Origin: JBBQWZ01 sp043788745
GTDB taxonomy: Bacteria; Acidobacteriota; Terriglobia; Bryobacterales; Bryobacteraceae
Length of the DNA stretch: 8,989 nucleotides
Assembly: GCA_043788745.1 (NCBI GenBank)
Contig: JAYVTO010000145.1
Location: 1-8,989 of the forward strand
Direction: 5' to 3'
In this document: positions 4,992-8,989 of the stretch, one piece after another
How the letters are laid out: each line of letters begins with the position of its first letter
Position numbering within the stretch: position 1 is the stretch's first letter
The notes under the pieces: generated by a model
Told to the model about the DNA's origin: nothing
Database searches by the model: none
The model's input: the letters and a program-made list of their open reading frames with translations, nothing else
Position numbers and translations under genes: made by a program

Positions 4992-6488
4992 ATGGCTACG
5001 CCGAGTTTGCATCCCCGTTTGACCGCCGACGACGCTTCGTTCCTGTACCTTGAACGAAAAGAAATGCCGTTGCACATCGGCAGTGTGGCGGTTTTCGAGG
5101 GACCGATTGACTTCGCCAGCTTCGTGAAGATGATCGACTCGAAACTGCACCTGATCCCGAGGTATCGGCAGCGCGTTCTGCCGGCGCCGTTCAACGTCGG
5201 GCATCCGAGTTGGGAAGACGATCCGCAGTTCGATATCCGCAATCATGTGATCGAAGTGCACATCGACGCGCCCGGCGACGATGCGGCGCTGCGCGAACTG
5301 AGCGGGCGCTTGTTCTCGGGCATGATGGACCGCAACAAGCCGTTGTGGTCGATCCACATCATCCAAGGTCTGGAGAACGGCCGCTCGGCGATGCTCAGCA
5401 AGACGCATCACTGCATGGTGGATGGCGTTTCAGGCGTCGGGCTGATGGGCATCATTATGGACACGACGCCGGACGTGCCGACTCCGGCGGAGAAGCCGCC
5501 TTACCAGCCCGCTCCGATTCCGGACGCGGGACAGTTGTACTTTAACGCGATGTCCCAGGGCGTGACCGATTCGCTGGAGCGCATCGTATCCGCGCAAACC
5601 GGCTACGTCACTTTGATGCAGACGCTGATGAATCCGACGACGATGACGGCGTGGCAGGAAGTGGCTCCGCTGATGCAGGAGCTGATGCGGCCGCCGGATC
5701 GGTTGCCGTTCAACAAGGTTTGCTCCGGCGAGCGCCGGATCACGTGGAACGAGTTCTCCTTCTCCGATGCGCGCGCCATTCGCGGAGCGCTGGGCGGCAC
5801 CGTAAACGACGTCGCGCTGACTGTGCTTGCGGGCGCGGTGGCGAAGTATACGCGCATGCATGGCATCGACACCAACGGCAAGTTCTGCCGCTTCATGTGT
5901 CCGGTGAACGTGCGGCGTGACGACCAGCGAGCCCGTTTGGGGAATCAGGTTTCGGCGCTGATGGTCAACGTGCCGCTCGATATCGACGATGCGGGAGTGC
6001 GGTTGAAGGCGGTGACGAAGCGCACGGAAGCGTTGAAGAGCTCGCGCTTGTCGGACATCCTCGCGTCGATGACGCAGTGGGCGGGAACATTACCCGCGCC
6101 GATGCAGGCAATGGTGGCGGCCATGCCGTTCGTGCAATTCGCGGCGCCCATCTTCAACATGGTTTGCACCAATGTTCCGGGCCCGCAGATTCCGCTCTAC
6201 GGAATTGGCCGGCAGATGATGACGATGTATCCGCATGTTCCGGTCGGCAACGACCTCGGCATGGGCTGCGCCATACAAAGTTACAACCACAAGCTGTTCT
6301 TCGGCATCACATCCGATGCGGCTGCTGCTCCGGATGCCGCGCACATGCGCGAGTTTCTGGATGAGAGCTTCAAGGAGCTGTTGCGCGCGGCCGGCCTATC
6401 GGAGAATCGCGAGGTGCGTCCGGTGCCGAGGGCAGTGCGCACGAAGAAGAAGGTTGCCGTCCAGGAATCGAAGGCGGTCGCCGTTTAG
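4992..6488 (+). CDS. Wax ester synthase / diacylglycerol acyltransferase (WS/DGAT)
   Basis: The 498-residue enzyme is of normal length for bacterial WS/DGATs. These esterify an acyl group from acyl-CoA onto fatty alcohols or diacylglycerol to make wax esters or triacylglycerol at the membrane/lipid-body surface. The catalytic motif HHCMVDG is complete (His139, His140, Asp144, Gly145). PLW is at 117-119, the ND motif (TVNDVALTVLAG) at Asn272-Asp273, and the C-terminal signature NVPGP at 394-398, followed by PLYGIG. Both the WES_acyltransferase and the C-terminal WS_DGAT domains are therefore present and apparently intact. The tail (~473-498) is basic, with KKK. ATG 4992 has AAGGAG at 4981-4986, spaced 5 nt. 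An alpha/beta hydrolase gene starts 18 bp after its stop, so the two are almost certainly one transcript. Wax versus TAG preference cannot be told. Confidence 0.95.
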   Translation: MATPSLHPRLTADDASFLYLERKEMPLHIGSVAVFEGPIDFASFVKMIDSKLHLIPRYRQRVLPAPFNVGHPSWEDDPQFDIRNHVIEVHIDAPGDDAALRELSGRLFSGMMDRNKPLWSIHIIQGLENGRSAMLSKTHHCMVDGVSGVGLMGIIMDTTPDVPTPAEKPPYQPAPIPDAGQLYFNAMSQGVTDSLERIVSAQTGYVTLMQTLMNPTTMTAWQEVAPLMQELMRPPDRLPFNKVCSGERRITWNEFSFSDARAIRGALGGTVNDVALTVLAGAVAKYTRMHGIDTNGKFCRFMCPVNVRRDDQRARLGNQVSALMVNVPLDIDDAGVRLKAVTKRTEALKSSRLSDILASMTQWAGTLPAPMQAMVAAMPFVQFAAPIFNMVCTNVPGPQIPLYGIGRQMMTMYPHVPVGNDLGMGCAIQSYNHKLFFGITSDAAAAPDAAHMREFLDESFKELLRAAGLSENREVRPVPRAVRTKKKVAVQESKAVAV

Positions 6489-6506
6489 GGAATAGGATAG
6501 AAACAG

Positions 6507-7256
6507 ATGTCACGAGCCTACAGCGTCTTTGTCGACCGCGAGGCAGTCGCACTTCCGATTTGGAGCGAAGCGCAGATTGGCTTTGAGTGGTTCTCGTTGC
6601 GGATGTCGCCGGTGTATTGGGGCATTGGCGTTCCAAAAGGCGACGGGTCTCCGGTGGTTGTCGTGCCCGGCTTTATGGGGAGCGACCTCTACCTTCGCGA
6701 GATGCACGGCTGGCTCAAGCGCATCGGGTATAAGGCCTATTATTCAGGTATCGGCGTCAATGCCGATTGTCCGGATTTGCTGATGAAGAAGCTGCAGGAG
6801 ACGGTCGAGCGGGCCTGGCAGGAAACGGGGCAGCGCGTACACCTCGTGGGTCACAGCCTGGGCGGTATGCTGGCGCGATCGGCTGCGGTGGATCAGCCGG
6901 ACCACGTCGCCTCGGTGATCTCGCTCGGTTCCCCCTTCCGCGGAGTACGAGCGCATTCCGCCGTGATTCGCATGACCGACATCGTGCGCGACCGCGTACA
7001 GCGTGAGCGCCCCGACGGCGAACACAGCGATTGCTTCACGGGCTATTGTGGTTGCGACTTTGTGTCGGCGCTGCAGGATCTGTTTCCGGCGAACGTGAAG
7101 CAGACCGCGGTGTATACCAAGGCCGATGGCGTCGTACATTGGGACACGTGCATCACGGGCGATCCGCAGGTCGATGTCGAAGTGCTGGGGTCGCACTCGG
7201 GCCTTGCGTTCAATCCTTTTGTGTATCAGTTGATCGCGACGCGCTTGGTTCGATAA
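6507..7256 (+). CDS. Alpha/beta hydrolase, lipase/esterase-like (PGAP1/lipase class 2-like)
   Basis: The 249-residue protein has the alpha/beta-hydrolase order. The oxyanion region VVVVPGFMGSDLY (~50-62) comes first, then the nucleophile elbow GHSLGGM with Ser117. The probable acid is Asp207 in YTKADGVVHW and the base His230 in GSHSGLAFNP. There is no signal peptide, so it should act in the cytoplasm. Family members cleave lipid esters such as acylglycerols, and the DCFTGYCGCDF stretch (~175-185) is unusually Cys-rich for a cytoplasmic enzyme. It follows the WS/DGAT gene by 18 bp with a modest AGGAT upstream of ATG 6507. It probably hydrolyses or remodels the WS/DGAT product, which would give synthesis and mobilisation in one operon. 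This role is inferred from context; it could instead be a PHA-related or phospholipid esterase. Confidence 0.88.
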   Translation: MSRAYSVFVDREAVALPIWSEAQIGFEWFSLRMSPVYWGIGVPKGDGSPVVVVPGFMGSDLYLREMHGWLKRIGYKAYYSGIGVNADCPDLLMKKLQETVERAWQETGQRVHLVGHSLGGMLARSAAVDQPDHVASVISLGSPFRGVRAHSAVIRMTDIVRDRVQRERPDGEHSDCFTGYCGCDFVSALQDLFPANVKQTAVYTKADGVVHWDTCITGDPQVDVEVLGSHSGLAFNPFVYQLIATRLVR

Positions 7257-7334
7257 GGTTCGCCCACTGGGTCCGACCAGGCAGCGGCGAACGCCACGAG
7301 AACTCGCCCTGAGTATCGAGCGCGTGACGGGGAC

Positions 7335-7409
7335 ATCCGCTCACTGTTCAGAAACCACCCTTTAGGTTATTGAATCTTGGTAGTGGCGGGGCGGGCCGGC
7401 GGCTGGTGA
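7335..7409. repeat. Dispersed ~75-bp repeat, copy B
   Basis: This is the partner of 2521-2595, aligned without gaps at about 81% identity by hand count. It begins 78 bp after the lipase stop and ends about 60 bp before the paired hairpins at 7468-7513. The intergenic stretch 7257-7641 contains this repeat and those hairpins, and I see no gene in it. Confidence 0.7.
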
Positions 7410-7467
7410 ATCCGCTCTGGTCGCGGCTCGGATTTGGTGCATTTCGCAATGAACATGGCCCAAGCAT

Positions 7468-7513
7468 CTCCGCCCTGAAGGGTGGGGTAGGCGCGACCGT
7501 AAGGTCGCGCCTA
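7468..7513. repeat. Two abutting hairpins, the second an 11-bp perfect stem with a GTAA loop
   Basis: The first hairpin (7468-7487) pairs CTCCGCCC with GGGTGGGG around TGAA, allowing G-U pairs. The second (7488-7513) is a perfect 11-bp stem, TAGGCGCGACC with GGTCGCGCCTA, around GTAA, a GNRA-type tetraloop. No T-run follows. Abutting palindromes in intergenic DNA resemble REP/BIME-like elements. They could also protect or end the lipase mRNA, whose stop is about 210 bp upstream. Confidence 0.65.
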
Positions 7514-7641
7514 GGATCCAAGCACTGAACCCCGACCGCAAGGAACGGGACGCCACACTTGTCGAAAATCGGCAACATCCGTGTCCGCCCAAAACAATGG
7601 AAGAAGCCTTGATGGCGCGTGGCGAGAGGGAGAGAAAAATA

Positions 7642-7717
<76 letters not shown>

Positions 7718-7728
7718 CCAACCACTTC

Positions 7729-7758
7729 ATCATAGCAGGGCAAAATTCGGATGGCCAA
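7729..7758 (-). promoter_or_regulatory. Promoter of tRNA-Thr
   Basis: On the minus strand TTGGCC (7758-7753) is followed after 18 bp by TATGAT (7734-7729), which matches the -10 at five of six positions. The mature tRNA starts 11 nt after the -10. Just upstream, TTTCGAA/TTCGAAA (7762-7768 and 7775-7781) forms a 7-bp dyad of unknown role. Confidence 0.65.
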
Positions 7759-7929
7759 CCGTTTCGAATTTCGCTTCGAAATGCCCTTTTTGAGGCCTCT
7801 CGCTGCTCGATAAGCTGTATCTTTACTGCGACTTGCGATCCGCCGGGAAGCGCAAAAGCGGACGCTTACGACCAGCCGCTGTACCAGCTTCGGTAAGGTG
7901 GCGGGCTCCTCCATATTGTACCGTAGGGA

Positions 7930-8445
7930 GTGTCTCTTGGCATCCTCACCACTTTGTGGACGGTTCGCGTCGCTCTTGCTTACTATGCGCTTGCGGTCGC
8001 CGCCTGGTTGATGAGACGGCCGCGGCTTGCCGGTTTGGCTTGGTCGACAGGGCTGGGCTTCTTTCTCTTGCACGTGGCGGCTGCATTTGCGACCGTCCAT
8101 CATTGGAGCCATGCGACCGCGTTCGCGGAGACGGCTCGGCAGTCGAAGGCGCTCACGGGATTCGACTCTGGATTCGGGCTTTGGTTGAACTACTTGTTTG
8201 CTTTGGTCTGGTCGGCCGACGTGATCTGGCTGTGGACCGCGCCGGCGCAGTATGCGTCGCGGTCTCGCTGGATGAGTTGGGCCGTGCATGGGTTCTTGTT
8301 ATTCATGGTGGTGAACGGCGCGATTGTGTTCGCGCATGGGCTCACTCGATGGGTGTCGAGCGTCGGTTTGCTGGCTCTCCTGCTGGCGGCCCTGTATCGT
8401 GGGCGCACGGCTCGAATCTTGCGCCATAACATGTCCGCTCGCTGA
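7930..8445 (+). CDS. Small integral membrane protein of unknown function with an HHWSH motif
   Basis: The 171-residue protein has about five hydrophobic helices (~9-27, 35-55, 85-104, 115-136, 142-156) and no signal-peptide cleavage pattern, so it should lie in the inner membrane. After helix 2 comes VHHWSHATAFAETARQS (~56-72), with three histidines and a tryptophan. Further histidines, His48 and His120, lie in helices. NYLFALVWSADVIW (87-100) is also distinctive. I do not recognise a named family, though similar hypothetical proteins seem to occur in soil and planctomycete-like bacteria. The histidines could bind haem or metal, but this is speculation. GTG 7930 is the first start after an in-frame TAG. 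The AGGGA just before it is too close to be an ideal Shine-Dalgarno, so the true start could be slightly downstream (TTG 7954). It has no operon partner. Confidence 0.75.
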   Translation: MSLGILTTLWTVRVALAYYALAVAAWLMRRPRLAGLAWSTGLGFFLLHVAAAFATVHHWSHATAFAETARQSKALTGFDSGFGLWLNYLFALVWSADVIWLWTAPAQYASRSRWMSWAVHGFLLFMVVNGAIVFAHGLTRWVSSVGLLALLLAALYRGRTARILRHNMSAR

Positions 8446-8472
8446 CGGTTGCGGTTCAATTCTGGCGCTGCG

Positions 8473-8694
8473 AAACGAAGCCAGCATCGGCGGATGGCAT
8501 TGTGAAAAAAACGAAGCCAATTTCCAGTAAGCCCATTGTTGACAAGCGCTAAGAGCCACACTGCTAGGGTCCATGACCGGATCGGCGGGCCCGCCGAACG
8601 AAGCCGAAGTTCCGTTTGTAAAACGAAGCCAGCGCTCGAGGGCTCGCAAAATTTTTGCAAAACGAAGCCAAATGGACCGTGCGAAACGAAGCCA
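8473..8694. repeat. Cluster of six short AAACGAAGCCA repeats at irregular spacing
   Basis: The 11-mer AAACGAAGCCA is found exactly at 8473, 8509, 8621, 8660 and 8684. A variant, GAACGAAGCCG, lies at 8596. Start-to-start spacings are 36, 87, 25, 39 and 24 bp. The extended consensus is roughly TGYRAAACGAAGCCAR. All six are in the same orientation and confined to the intergenic region after the membrane-protein gene. Spacers are unrelated in length and sequence, and the units are too short and irregular for CRISPR. Reading across the units in different frames gives recurring KTKP and NEAN words that look like protein repeats but are translations of the DNA repeat. Confidence 0.85.
8582..8597. 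repeat. 16-bp perfect palindrome TCGGCGGGCCCGCCGA
   Basis: The sequence equals its own reverse complement over 16 bases and overlaps the first two bases of the variant repeat unit at 8596. Another short dyad, GCAAAA-T-TTTTGC (8646-8658), precedes the fifth unit. Some repeat units may thus be coupled to palindromes, though units 1, 2 and 6 show nothing comparable. Confidence 0.5.
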
Positions 8695-8793
8695 ACTGCG
8701 TTTTCAAAGACCTGGAAGTGAACGCAATCCAACCTCAGACGGAGGCTAGCATGGATTTCCGATGCGACTGTCGCGCCGGGAGGGTTGGACTCT

Positions 8794-8989
8794 ATGCATT
8801 CAGTAACTTACAAAGTGCTGGCAGCGGTGAACGCGGCTTCCGCCGCCTTGCGGAAATTGGCCGTTACCTATCGTAGGCACCGTTTCCGCCCCCCGGCCGC
8901 AGGCACACCGGGATACTTCGGGTTGACGAGCACCATGGTGCAGATATCGACGCCGGGCAGTGGGACCGCGGATTACCGGCTGAAGGTAC
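8794..8989 (+). CDS. Possible start of a gene running off the right edge (doubtful)
   Basis: From ATG 8794 a frame stays open for 65 codons to the window end. It begins MHSVTYKVLAAVNAA and includes GYFGLTSTMVQISTPGSG near the end. The last ~35 codons prefer G or C at third positions, and AGGG (8781-8784) lies about 9 nt upstream of the ATG. Against it, the first 30 codons lack a clear bias and the protein resembles nothing I know. A competing frame, ATG 8751 to TAG 8876 (41 codons), has a better Shine-Dalgarno (GGAGG 8741-8745, 5 nt) but an unconvincing Arg/Gly-rich product. At most one of these is real. Confidence 0.25.
   Translation, partial: MHSVTYKVLAAVNAASAALRKLAVTYRRHRFRPPAAGTPGYFGLTSTMVQISTPGSGTADYRLKV

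Noticed and set aside
8473..8694. CRISPR array
   Set aside because: Units are only 11 bp (about 16 extended), spacers vary from 13 to 76 bp, and no cas gene is present.
8536..8876. Short open frames with KTKP / NEAN word repeats
   Set aside because: The repeated words are translations of the AAACGAAGCCA DNA repeat in different frames, without conserved frame or start.

Overview
The window looks like a chromosomal segment of a GC-rich bacterium, most plausibly an Acidobacteriota (Terriglobia/Solibacter-like) member. This is an inference from protein flavour (a pore-type MtrB/PioB barrel, a PhaR-like regulator, a WS/DGAT and a small histidine-motif membrane protein) and from several families of short intergenic repeats. 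No 16S or marker gene is present, so the phylum call is tentative.

Layout. Positions 1-127 hold the 3' end of an unidentified plus-strand gene, followed by a perfect Shine-Dalgarno and a five-codon GTG reading frame that appears to be a broken gene start. Convergent with it (195-826, minus) is the 3' remnant of an MtrB/PioB-type outer-membrane beta-barrel gene. It lacks its 5' portion and carries a single-base frameshift just before its last two dozen codons. Next is an intact APC-family amino acid/polyamine permease (912-2204, minus). A 471-bp intergenic region (2205-2675) carries tandem TGTGACG boxes, a 10-bp perfect inverted repeat and one copy of a ~75-bp dispersed repeat.

The centre of the window is a carbon and lipid storage locus. 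A PhaR-type PHB-responsive regulator (2676-3263, minus) is divergent from a phasin-like protein built of six ~46-residue repeats (3350-4186, plus). Between them lie two face-to-face sigma70-type promoters that share one palindromic -10 region. A perfect TTGCTGC-N3-GCAGCAA dyad matches the known PhaR operator type and covers the phasin start point and the phaR -35 box. Downstream on the plus strand is a compact three-gene unit: a GNAT acetyltransferase, a wax ester synthase/diacylglycerol acyltransferase (WS/DGAT) and an alpha/beta hydrolase with a clear Ser-Asp-His triad. No PHA synthase is visible. The arrangement suggests that granule-coat regulation and neutral-lipid (wax ester/TAG) synthesis and turnover are linked, but that link is inferred from proximity only.

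The right-hand part is mostly repeats and small genes. It has a second copy of the ~75-bp repeat, two abutting strong hairpins (one with a GUAA tetraloop), a tRNA-Thr(CGU) on the minus strand with its own promoter, and an unknown five-helix membrane protein with an HHWSH motif (7930-8445). It then has an irregular cluster of six AAACGAAGCCA-type repeats (8473-8694). A doubtful open frame (8794-8989) runs off the end.
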